Notes: a model not told the origin generated them from the sequence alone. DNA of 64,000 nt from RGIG5612 sp045598285 (GCA_045598285.1 JAZLLU010000036.1:62001-126000); one strand, 5' to 3'. Shown: positions 16,509-26,085, counted from the stretch's first letter. Numbers and translations are program-made.

Positions 16509-18782
16509 GTGGAAAAGTTTAAAGCGTTTGTAGACAAAATAATATATAGAAATGAAGAAAACGGCTATACAGTGCTAGAAGCATCCGAGAACGGGTGCGA
16601 AAGTGTCTGCGTAGGCGTTTTTAATTATATAAACGAAGGTGAATACATGGAGTTTACCGGAGAGTTTGTTATGCATCCTTCTTACGGTGAACAATTTAAA
16701 ATAGAATCTTATGAGAGTATTATGCCGGAAAACGTGGTTGCTATTGAAAGATATTTAGGTAGTGGCGCGATAAAGGGTATAGGACCTGTAATGGCGAAAA
16801 AAATCGTTGATAAGTTTGGCGAAGAAACGCTAAAGATTATGGACGAAGAGCCAGAACGTTTAGCCCAGATAAAAGGCATATCAATGAAAAAAGCACAGGA
16901 GATTGCCGCACAGCAAGAAGAAAAGAAGGACATAAGAAAAGCAATGATCTTTCTTGGAAACTTAGGCATTTCGAATGTTCTAGCTGTTAAGATATATAAG
17001 CAATATCAAAATGCTATTTATGATATTATCCGTGAAAATCCGTATAAACTTGCAGATGATATTACCGGCGTAGGTTTTAAAAAAGCAGATGAGATAGCGT
17101 TCAGGGCTGGAATAACTCCAGACTCGGATTTTAGAATTAAAAGTTGTATTATTTACGAACTGACTCAAGGGGCTCAAGAAGGAAATGTTTATTTGCCAGA
17201 AGATATATTAAAGGCAAGAACATTGCAAACTTTAATGCCTTTTGCTTCAGATGGACCTTATGAAATTACCGAAGAAGATATAAATAGAAATTTAATGGAC
17301 CTTGCAATTGAAAAAAGAATTATTATTAAAAGCACTAGGTCTGATGAGGTATTAGGGGACATGTCCCGCCAGATTTATTATTCATTATACTATTATACTG
17401 AAGCAAATATTGCAAAGATGCTTAAAGATATTAATCTTAAAGGCAATATATCTGAAGAAAAAATCGAGGCACGGATAGAAAAAATAGAATCTGAATCAAA
17501 TATTATCTTGGATGAGAAACAAAAAAATGCTGTTAAGGAAGCAGTTAATTCAGGTGTATTAATTATGACAGGTGGTCCGGGTACAGGAAAAACGACTACT
17601 ATAAATACAATAATAAAATATTTTGAAGAAGATTATAAAGAAATAGTTTTAGCAGCTCCAACGGGTAGGGCAGCAAAGAGAATGACTGAAGCAACTGGTT
17701 GGGAAGCAAAAACTCTTCATAGACTTTTAGAACTAGCAAGCGATATAGAAGATACATCAGCAGGTGCAAGGTTTCAGCGAAATGAAGATTATCCATTAGA
17801 AGCGGATGTAATTATTGTTGATGAAGTTTCTATGGTAGATATCTTTTTAATGAATGCGCTTTTAAGAGCTATTTCACCGGGAACGAGACTAATTTTAGTT
17901 GGTGATGTGGATCAACTTCCTAGTGTTGGTGCTGGAAATGTATTAAAAGATTTAATTGATAGCGAATGTTTTAAAACGGTTAAACTTTCTAAAATATTCA
18001 GGCAAGCTGAAGAAAGCGATATAGTTGTTAATGCACACAAAATCAATAAAGGCGAAAATATAGAACTTAAGACAAACAGCAAAGATTTTATTTTTATTAA
18101 AAGAGAAAACCCAAACGCAGTTTTAAGCGCAGTGTTAGGACTTGTTAAAGATAAACTTCCTAGTTATGTTAAAACTGATATTAGGGAAATCCAAGTTCTT
18201 GCACCGACAAAAAAAGGCACGCTTGGTATTGAGCACTTAAATAAATTTTTACAAGAAAACTTAAACCCTGCAGATAAATCAAAAACTGAAATAATATCTG
18301 GAAACGAAATTTTCCGAGAAGGCGATAAGGTTATGCATATAAAAAATAATTATTCGCTTGATTGGGAGATGCGAACCACAGGCGGATTTGTATATGACAA
18401 GGGCACAGGTGTATTTAATGGAGACATTGGCGTAATAGAAAAAATTAATGAATATACGAGACTAGTCGAAGTCCATTTCGATGATGGAAGATATGTTATT
18501 TATGATTTTGAACAATTAGACGAACTAGTACTTGCTTATGCAACAACAATTCATAAAGCACAAGGAAGTGAATATCCTGCAATTATACTACCACTCATTT
18601 CTGGACCTGAGATGCTTATGAATAGAAACATTCTTTATACAGCTGTGACAAGGGCCAAATCATGCGTATGCATCGTTGGAACTAGTGAAGCAGTATATAA
18701 AATGATTGGTAATATTAGAAACACAAAAAGATACTCAGGACTTTTAGATAGGCTATTGGAGCTAAACGGAAAAGTTTGGTAA
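16509..18782 (+). CDS. recD2: RecD2-type ATP-dependent DNA helicase
   Basis: A 757-residue superfamily 1 helicase of the RecD2 group, which works without RecBC in repair and replication-fork handling. An N-terminal OB-like and helix-hairpin-helix region (about 90-200) precedes the motor: Walker A GGPGTGKTTT near 354, DEVSMVD near 436, GDVDQLPSVG near 464 and TTIHKAQGSEYP near 678. The GTG at 16509 is chosen because protein similarity begins there; a TTG at 16491 would place the promoter -10 inside the gene. No Shine-Dalgarno site is seen. Its stop directly abuts the convergent comF stop. Confidence 0.9.
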   Translation: MEKFKAFVDKIIYRNEENGYTVLEASENGCESVCVGVFNYINEGEYMEFTGEFVMHPSYGEQFKIESYESIMPENVVAIERYLGSGAIKGIGPVMAKKIVDKFGEETLKIMDEEPERLAQIKGISMKKAQEIAAQQEEKKDIRKAMIFLGNLGISNVLAVKIYKQYQNAIYDIIRENPYKLADDITGVGFKKADEIAFRAGITPDSDFRIKSCIIYELTQGAQEGNVYLPEDILKARTLQTLMPFASDGPYEITEEDINRNLMDLAIEKRIIIKSTRSDEVLGDMSRQIYYSLYYYTEANIAKMLKDINLKGNISEEKIEARIEKIESESNIILDEKQKNAVKEAVNSGVLIMTGGPGTGKTTTINTIIKYFEEDYKEIVLAAPTGRAAKRMTEATGWEAKTLHRLLELASDIEDTSAGARFQRNEDYPLEADVIIVDEVSMVDIFLMNALLRAISPGTRLILVGDVDQLPSVGAGNVLKDLIDSECFKTVKLSKIFRQAEESDIVVNAHKINKGENIELKTNSKDFIFIKRENPNAVLSAVLGLVKDKLPSYVKTDIREIQVLAPTKKGTLGIEHLNKFLQENLNPADKSKTEIISGNEIFREGDKVMHIKNNYSLDWEMRTTGGFVYDKGTGVFNGDIGVIEKINEYTRLVEVHFDDGRYVIYDFEQLDELVLAYATTIHKAQGSEYPAIILPLISGPEMLMNRNILYTAVTRAKSCVCIVGTSEAVYKMIGNIRNTKRYSGLLDRLLELNGKVW

Positions 18783-19574
18783 TTAGCCAACTATGCTCGT
18801 CGTTAAAAAATAAACTCTCTTTATACCAGCAGCTTTTAAAATTCTCGAAGCCTCATTAAGAGTTGCTCCCGAAGTCATAATATCATCTAATAAAATCACA
18901 CTTTTATATTTATAAGTTTCAGACACTGTAAATGCATTGTTGACATTTTTAAGACGCTGCTTAGCATTTAATTTTTTTTGTGGTGCAGTGTTTCTTGACC
19001 TAAGCAATAATGAAGAATCTACCAAAATGTTAAAGTCATATAATTTCCGCAAATATTTGCTAAGTTCAAGAGCAATAAGTTCAGATTGGTTAAACCCTCG
19101 ACTTCGTTCTTTGTTTTTGTGCAATGGAATAGGTATAAGTGCATCAGCTTTCCATTTTAAAATAATTCTAGCTAAACATCTAGCCATCTCATATCCAATA
19201 AATTTAGCATTATCTTTTCGTCTTGCAAACTTAAGGCCATAGATAATATTTCTTGCGCTGCCGTCATGGATGAGCATACCCATTCCAGCGTCGAAATATC
19301 TTTTTGTAGATAGACAATCATTGCAAAAAGTTTTGTCGCTAGAATCTACGGGCTTTGAACATATAAAACATCTATCCCCAGTATTGTAGTTAAGTTTTGC
19401 GTAACATGTATCGCAAATATAAGGAAACGTTGGTAACTTAAAAAGTTCAAAAGGCAAAATTTCATCGCAAACAGGGCAACGAATAGGAAAAAATATTTGC
19501 AACATTATGTCGATTATTTTTTTGAATTTCATAACTAAGAAATGAAACAAGAACTTACAAAACGTGCGAAACAT
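18783..19574 (-). CDS. comF: ComF family phosphoribosyltransferase-like protein
   Basis: ComF proteins act with the DNA-uptake helicase in competence and are also kept in non-competent species. An N-terminal zinc-finger region has CPVC/CDTC and CFIC/CNDC pairs (about 33-90 from this start). The C-terminal phosphoribosyltransferase domain has the PRPP motif VILLDDIMTSGAT near 225-237. The ATG at 19574 follows a TATATT box by 10 bases and lacks a Shine-Dalgarno site, so the mRNA could be nearly leaderless; a later ATG at 19532 is an alternative. It is convergent with recD2 with no spacer. Confidence 0.85.
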   Translation of the reverse strand: MFRTFCKFLFHFLVMKFKKIIDIMLQIFFPIRCPVCDEILPFELFKLPTFPYICDTCYAKLNYNTGDRCFICSKPVDSSDKTFCNDCLSTKRYFDAGMGMLIHDGSARNIIYGLKFARRKDNAKFIGYEMARCLARIILKWKADALIPIPLHKNKERSRGFNQSELIALELSKYLRKLYDFNILVDSSLLLRSRNTAPQKKLNAKQRLKNVNNAFTVSETYKYKSVILLDDIMTSGATLNEASRILKAAGIKRVYFLTTSIVG

Positions 19575-19634
19575 GCACAAAAAGAATATAACACAAAAAG
19601 GTAAAAATAATCAAATGAAAAACCAAAAAAATTG

Positions 19635-19663
19635 TTGACTTATTAGGCTGTTTTTCCTATAAT
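19635..19663 (+). promoter_or_regulatory. promoter of rpsL operon
   Basis: TTGACT (19635-19640) and TATAAT (19658-19663), 17 bases apart. A small CACGC/GCGTG hairpin lies just after the start site near 19671-19689. Confidence 0.85.
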
Positions 19664-19732
19664 CATTAGGCACGCGTAAAAATGCGTGGGTGTTTTTATG
19701 CGCGTTATAACTTCTAAAGAAAGGAGAATAAT

Positions 19733-20149
19733 ATGCCGACATTTAACCAATTAGTTAGAAAAGGAAGACAAACATCAGTTAAGAAATCTACTGCACCAGC
19801 TCTTCAGAAGAACTATAACTCTCTTCGTAAGAAGACAACTGATACAGCATCACCACAAAAGCGTGGCGTTTGTACAGCAGTAAAGACAGCAACACCTAAG
19901 AAGCCTAATTCAGCTCTTAGAAAAATTGCGAGAGTTCGTCTTTCAAATGGTATCGAAGTTACATCTTATATTCCTGGCGAAGGTCACAACCTTCAGGAGC
20001 ATAGTGTTGTATTAATCCGTGGTGGTCGTGTTAAAGACTTACCAGGTACAAGATACCACGTTATCAGAGGCACACTTGATACAGCTGGCGTAGCAGATAG
20101 ACGTCAAGCTAGATCTAAGTATGGTGCTAAGAGACCTAAACAAAAATAA
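19733..20149 (+). CDS. rpsL: 30S ribosomal protein S12
   Basis: A 138-residue S12 of the decoding centre. It begins MPTFNQLVRKGR and contains the conserved PKKPNSALRK loop, where the Lys associated with streptomycin resistance in other species is wild type, and the second conserved loop RGGRVKDLPGTRYH. AAAGGAG precedes the ATG. It is the first gene of the str operon. Confidence 0.97.
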   Translation: MPTFNQLVRKGRQTSVKKSTAPALQKNYNSLRKKTTDTASPQKRGVCTAVKTATPKKPNSALRKIARVRLSNGIEVTSYIPGEGHNLQEHSVVLIRGGRVKDLPGTRYHVIRGTLDTAGVADRRQARSKYGAKRPKQK

Positions 20150-20169
20150 GGTTAAAATCACTTACAATT

Positions 20170-20405
20170 GAAGATGGTTGTCGGAAGACTATTATTCTTT
20201 AAATCTAATAATGTCCCCGGCACCGACACATATGTGAGTACCGATGAATTAATTTGTTCAGAAAGTTCTGGACAGCGGCTTAAGCCGAAAGGATGCTTGC
20301 ATCCTTGAGGATTAAGACATTGGACAGACAGGAAAACATGAGCACGCAGTGCGAATGTTTTCAGTGGGACGAGAGTTGCGATAGCAACGAAGTCACACGT
20401 GAACT
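20170..20405 (+). ncRNA. multi-hairpin leader RNA between rpsL and rpsG
   Basis: The 287-base gap contains at least five strong consecutive stems: TGTCGG 20179-20184 with CCGACA 20223-20228; CGGCTTAAGCCG 20276-20287; GGATGC/GCATCC 20291-20304; GAAAACAT 20332-20339 with ATGTTTTC 20355-20362, enclosing GCAC/GTGC; and GTTGC/GCAAC 20375-20388. This is far more structure than ordinary spacer and is well placed to regulate rpsG-fusA. I do not recognise a named family. Confidence 0.6.
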
Positions 20406-20436
20406 TTCAAAGTTTATGATTAAGGAGGGAAGAAAC

Positions 20437-20907
20437 GTGCCACGTAAAGGACATACACCTAAAAGAGAAGTATTAGCGGATCCGCTATACAATAGCACAA
20501 TAGTAACAAAACTTATCAATCAAATTATGCTTGATGGTAAGAAGGGCGTAGCGCAAAAAATCGTTTACGGTGCATTTGCAAAAATTGAAGCGAAAGAAGG
20601 AAAACCTGCACTTGAAATTTTTGAAACTGCACTTAATAACGTTATGCCTCAATTAGAGGTTAAAGCTAGAAGAATCGGTGGTGCTACTTATCAAGTACCT
20701 ATCGAAGTTCGTCCTGAAAGACGTCAAGCTTTAGGCCTTCGTTGGCTTACAACTTTCTCAAGAGCTCGTTCAGAGAAAACTATGGAAGAAAGATTGGCTA
20801 ACGAAATTTTAGATGCAGCTAACGAAACAGGTGCATCAGTTAAGAGAAAAGAAGACATGCATAGAATGGCAGAAGCTAACAAAGCTTTCGCACATTACAG
20901 ATTTTAA
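20437..20907 (+). CDS. rpsG: 30S ribosomal protein S7
   Basis: A 156-residue S7, a primary 16S rRNA binder of the small-subunit head, and in some bacteria the repressor of the str operon. The start is the GTG at 20437 behind AAGGAGGG; the protein then reads as PRKGHTPKREVLADPLYNS after the initiator, the exact family N-terminus. An in-frame ATG at 20338 runs through the leader hairpins and is rejected. The leader upstream could be the S7 target site (inference). Confidence 0.97.
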   Translation: MPRKGHTPKREVLADPLYNSTIVTKLINQIMLDGKKGVAQKIVYGAFAKIEAKEGKPALEIFETALNNVMPQLEVKARRIGGATYQVPIEVRPERRQALGLRWLTTFSRARSEKTMEERLANEILDAANETGASVKRKEDMHRMAEANKAFAHYRF

Positions 20908-20922
20908 TAAGGAGGAATCACC

Positions 20923-23040
20923 TTGGCTGGAAGAGAATATCCACTTGAGCGTACACGTAATATTGGTATTATGGCACATATCGATGCTGGTAAGACCACT
21001 CTTACAGAGCGCATACTTTATTATACCGGCGTGAATTATAAAATTGGGGATACTCACGAAGGTACTGCGACCATGGACTGGATGGAGCAGGAACAGGAGA
21101 GAGGTATTACTATTACTTCCGCAGCCACTACATGTCATTGGACTCCACAAAAGGAGAACAAACAGGCACCAGGTGCTCTTGAGCATCGTATCAATATTAT
21201 TGATACACCGGGACATGTTGACTTTACAGTTGAAGTTGAGCGTTCACTTAGAGTGCTTGATGGAGCTGTAGGTGTATTCTGCGCAAAAGGTGGCGTTGAG
21301 CCACAGTCAGAAAATGTATGGAGACAAGCGGACAAGTATAATGTTCCTCGTATGGCATTCATCAACAAGATGGATATCATGGGAGCTGATTTCTATAATG
21401 CTGTTGATATGATTAAAACACGTTTAGGAAAGAATGCTGTTCCTATCCAATTACCAATTGGTAAAGAGGAAGGATTTAAGGGCGTTATCGATTTGTTCGA
21501 AATGCAAGCATATATTTATAATGATGAAAAAGGCGATGATATTTCAATCACAGAAATTCCTGAAGACATGAAAGATGAAGCTGAACTTTATCGTCAGGAG
21601 ATGGTTGAAAAGATTTGCGAATTAGACGAGGATTTAACACTCAAATTCCTTGAGGACGAAATCCCAACAGACGAAGAACTTAAAGCAGTTCTTAGAAAAG
21701 GTACATGTGATTGCACCATTGTACCGGTATGCTGTGGTACTGCATATCGAAACAAAGGTATTCAGAAACTACTTGATGCTATAGTTGCATACATGCCGGC
21801 CCCTACTGACATTCCTCCAATTGAAGGAACGGACATTAAAGGAAATCCGGTTGTAAGACATTCTTCAGACGAAGAACCATTTTCAGCATTAGCATTTAAG
21901 ATTATGACTGATCCCTTTGTGGGAAAACTTGCTTATATCAGAGTATATTCAGGTTCAATGAATGCAGGTTCATATATTCTTAATGCAACCAAAGACAAAA
22001 AAGAGCGTGCAGGACGTATACTGCAGATGCATGCTAACAAGAGAGAAGAACTCGATAGGGTATATTCTGGTGATATTGCCGCAGTTGTTGGCTTTAAGCA
22101 AACAACTACGGGTGATACAATCTGCGATGAACAACATCCGGTAATTTTGGAGTCAATGGAATTCCCAGAGCCGGTTATAGAGGTAGCAATTGAACCTAAA
22201 ACCAAAGCAGGACAGGGTAAAATGAGCGAAGCTCTTGCAAAACTGGCAGAGGAGGATCCAACATTCCGCGCCTACACTAATGAAGAAACGGGTCAGACGA
22301 TTATCGCCGGCATGGGTGAACTTCACCTTGAGATCATTGTTGATCGTTTACTTCGTGAATTCAAGGTAGAAGCGAATGTCGGAGCTCCTCAGGTTGCATA
22401 CAAAGAGACATTTACAAAGACTGTGGATGTTGATAGCAAATATGCTAAACAATCTGGTGGTCGTGGACAATATGGACATTGTAAAGTTCGTTTCGAGCCG
22501 ATGGATGCTAACGCTGAACAAACTTACGAATTTGTTTCAGAAGTTGTTGGCGGATCTATTCCAAAAGAATACATCCCAGCTGTTGGTGCAGGTATCGAAG
22601 AAGCAGCAAAAGCCGGCATACTTGCAGGATTCCCTGTACTTGGTATCAGAGCTGTTGTTTATGATGGTTCATATCATGAAGTTGACTCATCAGAAATGGC
22701 ATTCCACGTTGCAGGTTCATTAGCATTCAAGGATGCTATGCAAAAAGCAGACCCAGTATTGCTTGAACCTATTATGAGAGTTGAAGTTACTACTCCTGAA
22801 GATTACCTTGGCGACGTTATCGGCGATATTAACGGACGCCGTGGCCGTATAGAGGGAATGGAAGAAATCGGCGGAGGAAGAATGGTTAAAGGATTTGTTC
22901 CACTCGCTGAGATGTTTGGTTATTCAACAGACCTTCGTTCTAAAACTCAAGGCCGTGGTAACTATTCAATGTTCTTTGAAAGATATGAAAAGGTTCCAAA
23001 GAGCGTTCAGGATAAGATAATTACAACTAAATCAGAATAA
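20923..23040 (+). CDS. fusA: elongation factor G
   Basis: A 705-residue translocation GTPase. The G1 motif AHIDAGKTT is near residue 18, DTPGHVD and NKMD follow, and domain IV ends the protein. The start is a TTG at 20923 behind AAGGAGG, 15 bases after rpsG. Length and motifs are normal. Confidence 0.97.
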   Translation: MAGREYPLERTRNIGIMAHIDAGKTTLTERILYYTGVNYKIGDTHEGTATMDWMEQEQERGITITSAATTCHWTPQKENKQAPGALEHRINIIDTPGHVDFTVEVERSLRVLDGAVGVFCAKGGVEPQSENVWRQADKYNVPRMAFINKMDIMGADFYNAVDMIKTRLGKNAVPIQLPIGKEEGFKGVIDLFEMQAYIYNDEKGDDISITEIPEDMKDEAELYRQEMVEKICELDEDLTLKFLEDEIPTDEELKAVLRKGTCDCTIVPVCCGTAYRNKGIQKLLDAIVAYMPAPTDIPPIEGTDIKGNPVVRHSSDEEPFSALAFKIMTDPFVGKLAYIRVYSGSMNAGSYILNATKDKKERAGRILQMHANKREELDRVYSGDIAAVVGFKQTTTGDTICDEQHPVILESMEFPEPVIEVAIEPKTKAGQGKMSEALAKLAEEDPTFRAYTNEETGQTIIAGMGELHLEIIVDRLLREFKVEANVGAPQVAYKETFTKTVDVDSKYAKQSGGRGQYGHCKVRFEPMDANAEQTYEFVSEVVGGSIPKEYIPAVGAGIEEAAKAGILAGFPVLGIRAVVYDGSYHEVDSSEMAFHVAGSLAFKDAMQKADPVLLEPIMRVEVTTPEDYLGDVIGDINGRRGRIEGMEEIGGGRMVKGFVPLAEMFGYSTDLRSKTQGRGNYSMFFERYEKVPKSVQDKIITTKSE

Positions 23041-23081
23041 AAAAATTGTTTAATATTCAAGGCCAGCTAGGTAAAAATTGC

Positions 23082-23110
23082 TTGAAAATATAAGAAATAT
23101 ACAATATAAT
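23082..23110 (+). promoter_or_regulatory. promoter of tuf
   Basis: TTGAAA (23082-23087) and TATAAT (23105-23110), 17 bases apart. It gives tuf its own transcript besides read-through from fusA. Confidence 0.8.
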
Positions 23111-23142
23111 CAAAGATGGCCTTTTAAAGAAAACCTGACCCA

Positions 23143-23169
23143 TTGCGGGTTAAGAAAAAGAACCCGTAA
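23143..23169 (+). promoter_or_regulatory. hairpin in tuf leader
   Basis: TTGCGGGTT (23143-23151) pairs with AACCCGTAA (23161-23169), one wobble, in the leader 30 bases before the tuf start. No T-run follows. It may affect mRNA stability or translation. Confidence 0.45.
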
Positions 23170-23200
23170 GGGGATATGAATCAAGGAGGATTTATAAAAA

Positions 23201-24391
23201 ATGGCAAAAGCTAAATTTGAAAGAAACAAAGCCCATTGTAACATTGGTACCATCGGTCACGTTGATCATGGTAAAACAACTTTAACAGCTGCAATCACAA
23301 AGACTCTTAACGAGAGACTTGGAACTGGTGAAACAGTAGCTTTCGATGCTATTGATAAAGCTCCAGAAGAGAAGGCTCGTGGAATCACGATTTCAACTGC
23401 ACACGTTGAGTATGAAACAGAAAATCGTCACTATGCACACGTTGACTGCCCAGGCCACGCTGACTATGTAAAGAACATGATCACTGGTGCTGCACAGATG
23501 GACGGAACAATCTTAGTTGTTGCTGCAACAGACGGTGTTATGGCACAAACAAAAGAGCACGTACTTCTTTCACGTCAGGTAGGTGTTCCATATATCGTAG
23601 TATTCTTAAACAAATGTGATATGGTTGATGATGAGGAATTATTAGAGCTCGTTGAAATGGACGTTAGAGAACTTCTTAACGAGTATGAATTCCCTGGAGA
23701 TGATATTCCAATTATCAGAGGTTCAGCTCTTAAAGCTCTTGAAGGCGATCCAGCATGGCAAGACAAAGTTATGGAACTTATGGCAGCAGTTGATAGCTAT
23801 ATTCCAGACCCAGTTCGTGATACAGATAAGCCTTTCTTAATGCCAGTTGAAGACGTATTCACAATCACAGGTCGTGGTACAGTTGCAACAGGTAGAGTAG
23901 AACGTGGTGTTCTTCATACACAAGAAGAAATCGAAATCGTTGGTATTAAAGAAGAAAACATGAAGACTGTTTGTACAGGTATTGAAATGTTTAGAAAACT
24001 TCTTGACGAAGCTCAAGCTGGTGATAACATCGGATGTCTTCTTCGTGGTATCGACAGAACAGAAGTTGAACGTGGACAGGTTATCTGTAAACCAGGCACA
24101 GTTACATGCCATACAAAATTCACAGCTCAGGTTTACGTTTTAACAAAAGATGAAGGTGGACGTCATACTCCTTTCTTCAACAACTATCGTCCTCAGTTCT
24201 ATTTTAGAACAACTGACGTTACTGGTGTTTGTAATTTACCAGAAGGCACAGAAATGTGTATGCCTGGCGACAACATCGAAATGACAATTGAACTTATCCA
24301 TCCAATCGCTATGGAACAAGGTTTAGGCTTTGCTATCCGTGAAGGTGGACGTACAGTTGGTTCAGGTAAAGTTGCTTCAATTATTGAATAA
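23201..24391 (+). CDS. tuf: elongation factor Tu
   Basis: A 396-residue EF-Tu that brings aminoacyl-tRNA to the ribosome. GHVDHGKTT near residue 18, DCPGHADYVKNM and NKCDMVDD show the GTPase domain; the C-terminal barrels are complete. AAGGAGG precedes the ATG. It closes the rpsL-rpsG-fusA-tuf cluster and is followed by a strong terminator. Confidence 0.98.
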   Translation: MAKAKFERNKAHCNIGTIGHVDHGKTTLTAAITKTLNERLGTGETVAFDAIDKAPEEKARGITISTAHVEYETENRHYAHVDCPGHADYVKNMITGAAQMDGTILVVAATDGVMAQTKEHVLLSRQVGVPYIVVFLNKCDMVDDEELLELVEMDVRELLNEYEFPGDDIPIIRGSALKALEGDPAWQDKVMELMAAVDSYIPDPVRDTDKPFLMPVEDVFTITGRGTVATGRVERGVLHTQEEIEIVGIKEENMKTVCTGIEMFRKLLDEAQAGDNIGCLLRGIDRTEVERGQVICKPGTVTCHTKFTAQVYVLTKDEGGRHTPFFNNYRPQFYFRTTDVTGVCNLPEGTEMCMPGDNIEMTIELIHPIAMEQGLGFAIREGGRTVGSGKVASIIE

Positions 24392-24431
24392 TTTGAGCGT
24401 AAAACGAGCCGAGCAATAAGTTAATAAAAAT

Positions 24432-24468
24432 CAGGTGGAACCATTTATGGGACCACCTGTATTTTTTT
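24432..24468. terminator. terminator after tuf, possibly bidirectional
   Basis: CAGGTGG (24432-24438) pairs with CCACCTG (24453-24459), followed by seven T. An outer AATAAGTTAA/TTAACTTATT pair extends it, so it could also serve transcripts from the opposite strand. Confidence 0.85.
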
Positions 24469-24493
24469 AACTTATTATTCGGTGAGAACGGAC

Positions 24494-24531
24494 AGCGAGA
24501 GAGCAGCTGTGCTGCGAACGAGATGCTCGCT
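24494..24531. repeat. small cruciform-forming element after tuf
   Basis: AGCGAG (24494-24499) and CTCGCT (24526-24531) enclose two triloop hairpins, GCAGC-tgt-GCTGC (24503-24515) and CGAG-atg-CTCG (24519-24529). GC content is well above the surroundings. It resembles the cruciform elements at 59728-59896 and 63299-63493 in design. Confidence 0.45.
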
Positions 24532-24550
24532 CGGATCGGATAAGTAAGTT

Positions 24551-26071
24551 TTATTTTAAATTTCTTCGTAAAATCTTTCCGTTGGAGGTACGTGGAATTT
24601 CATCTATTTCTTCGTAGAAGAGTGGAACCTTAAAGGATTCCATATGATTTAAAAGCCAATCACGAATAGCTCCAGCCTGAAACTTATGGCTTGGCGCGAC
24701 CTTTACAAACAACTTCGGAACATTTCCCTTGATTGGGTCATGGACTGACACACAAGCACAGTCTGCAATCATCGGCATTTTCTTTGCCATATCTTCGATT
24801 TCTTCTGGAGATACTTTTTTTCCGCCAATATTAATTACATCTCCAGCTCTTCCTAAAAGAATAATATCGCCTTCTTCATCAATATAGGAAATATCGTTAG
24901 AATATAGGACACCTTCAAGCAAAACTTTTTTTGTTTCTTCTGGATCATCTAAATATCCAACCATATTCATTGAGCCTTTTGAAGCTAACAATCCTGTATG
25001 TATAGAATTAGAGGAGATTTTATTTTTTTTATCATCAACAATAAAAATTTCGGCATTAAAGGTCGGTTTGCCGATGCAATTTTCTTTGTCTAGAGTATGG
25101 TTGAACTCGTAACAGCAAATGCAACCGCTTTCGGTGCTACCATAAATGTTATAAAGATTAGCATCTGGAAGTAGACGACGAATCCAATCTTTGTCCGATT
25201 TCATAAGTGGAGCAGATCCAAACTGAATATAACGGATGTTATCGCTATATTTAGCCAGGTTGTCTTTCGAAAGTCGTAGCAAAACGGAAAGAGCTGATGG
25301 AACCAAGTCTAAAGAATTAACACCATAGTCATCCATATTGTGGAAAAATCGGTTAATATCCATAATGCTTCCCAATAAAACGACAGAAGCTCCTTTCCAA
25401 AGGTTAGCATAATATCTTCGAAGACCGTGAGAATGGTTCATCGGAGATGGAATCATTTCTACGTTATCGGATTGAATATCTATGCTATAAGCAACGTTTT
25501 GAGCCAAAGCAATGTCGTTTTTATGGTTTAAAACAATGCCTTTTTCTTTGCCAGTAGTTCCAGTGCTAAACAAAATTTCACTAACTGTATTTGAATCCGG
25601 GAAAGGAAAACTTTTTTCTTCGTTATGTAAATATGAAACTATAGTTTTGGGGCCAACTATTACATCCGAACTCAAGGTTATCTTATCAGTCATTTCTTCA
25701 ATATCTGAAAGGGCTTTCCATGGAATTTTAGTATCTATTTGAGCAGTATTGTTTTTAATAATCAAAGCAGCATTGCAACGAAGGGCTAGAGAAGCTATTT
25801 TTTCTGCTGCACAGCCTTTTTCTAATGGAATAAAAACAGCATGAAGCAGATGTAAGGCTAGTTCTGAAGCTAGATAGGAAATAGTTTGGCTAGCCTCCAC
25901 GACAACGAAAGAGCCTTTGCAAACACCCAAGTTTTCGAAAACTATAGCCATTTTTACAATCTCATTTGCATACTCTTTATAAGTTATGCTACGTAAATCA
26001 TCGGCAAGGCAAAGTTTGTCAGGCGTTTTTTTTGAATATTGGAAAACTGCTTCAACAATAGACTGAATCAT
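24551..26071 (-). CDS. AMP-forming acyl/aryl acid ligase, DltA-position enzyme
   Basis: A 506-residue ANL-superfamily enzyme that adenylates a carboxylic acid and most likely loads it on the carrier protein two genes upstream. The P-loop STGTTGKEKG is at about 169-178, GSTESG at about 311-316, the hinge GRAGDVINIGGKKVSPEEIE near 428, and the catalytic Lys in GKILRR near 500. The PMNHSHG segment at 210-216 is like acyl- and aryl-CoA ligases, not like D-alanine ligase DltA, so an organic acid is the likelier substrate. AAGGAG precedes the ATG. It is the last gene of the five-gene operon and starts 14 bases after the transporter gene. Confidence 0.85.
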   Translation of the reverse strand: MIQSIVEAVFQYSKKTPDKLCLADDLRSITYKEYANEIVKMAIVFENLGVCKGSFVVVEASQTISYLASELALHLLHAVFIPLEKGCAAEKIASLALRCNAALIIKNNTAQIDTKIPWKALSDIEEMTDKITLSSDVIVGPKTIVSYLHNEEKSFPFPDSNTVSEILFSTGTTGKEKGIVLNHKNDIALAQNVAYSIDIQSDNVEMIPSPMNHSHGLRRYYANLWKGASVVLLGSIMDINRFFHNMDDYGVNSLDLVPSALSVLLRLSKDNLAKYSDNIRYIQFGSAPLMKSDKDWIRRLLPDANLYNIYGSTESGCICCYEFNHTLDKENCIGKPTFNAEIFIVDDKKNKISSNSIHTGLLASKGSMNMVGYLDDPEETKKVLLEGVLYSNDISYIDEEGDIILLGRAGDVINIGGKKVSPEEIEDMAKKMPMIADCACVSVHDPIKGNVPKLFVKVAPSHKFQAGAIRDWLLNHMESFKVPLFYEEIDEIPRTSNGKILRRNLK

Positions 26072-26085
26072 GAATTAGTCTCCTT

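Noticed and set aside
20338..20436. N-terminal extension of S7 from an ATG at 20338
   Set aside because: It runs through strong leader hairpins, is not like any S7, and the GTG at 20437 has a perfect Shine-Dalgarno site and the family N-terminus.
24392..24550. Small RNA gene after tuf
   Set aside because: A strong terminator and a cruciform are visible, but no promoter precedes them, so there is no support for a separate transcript.
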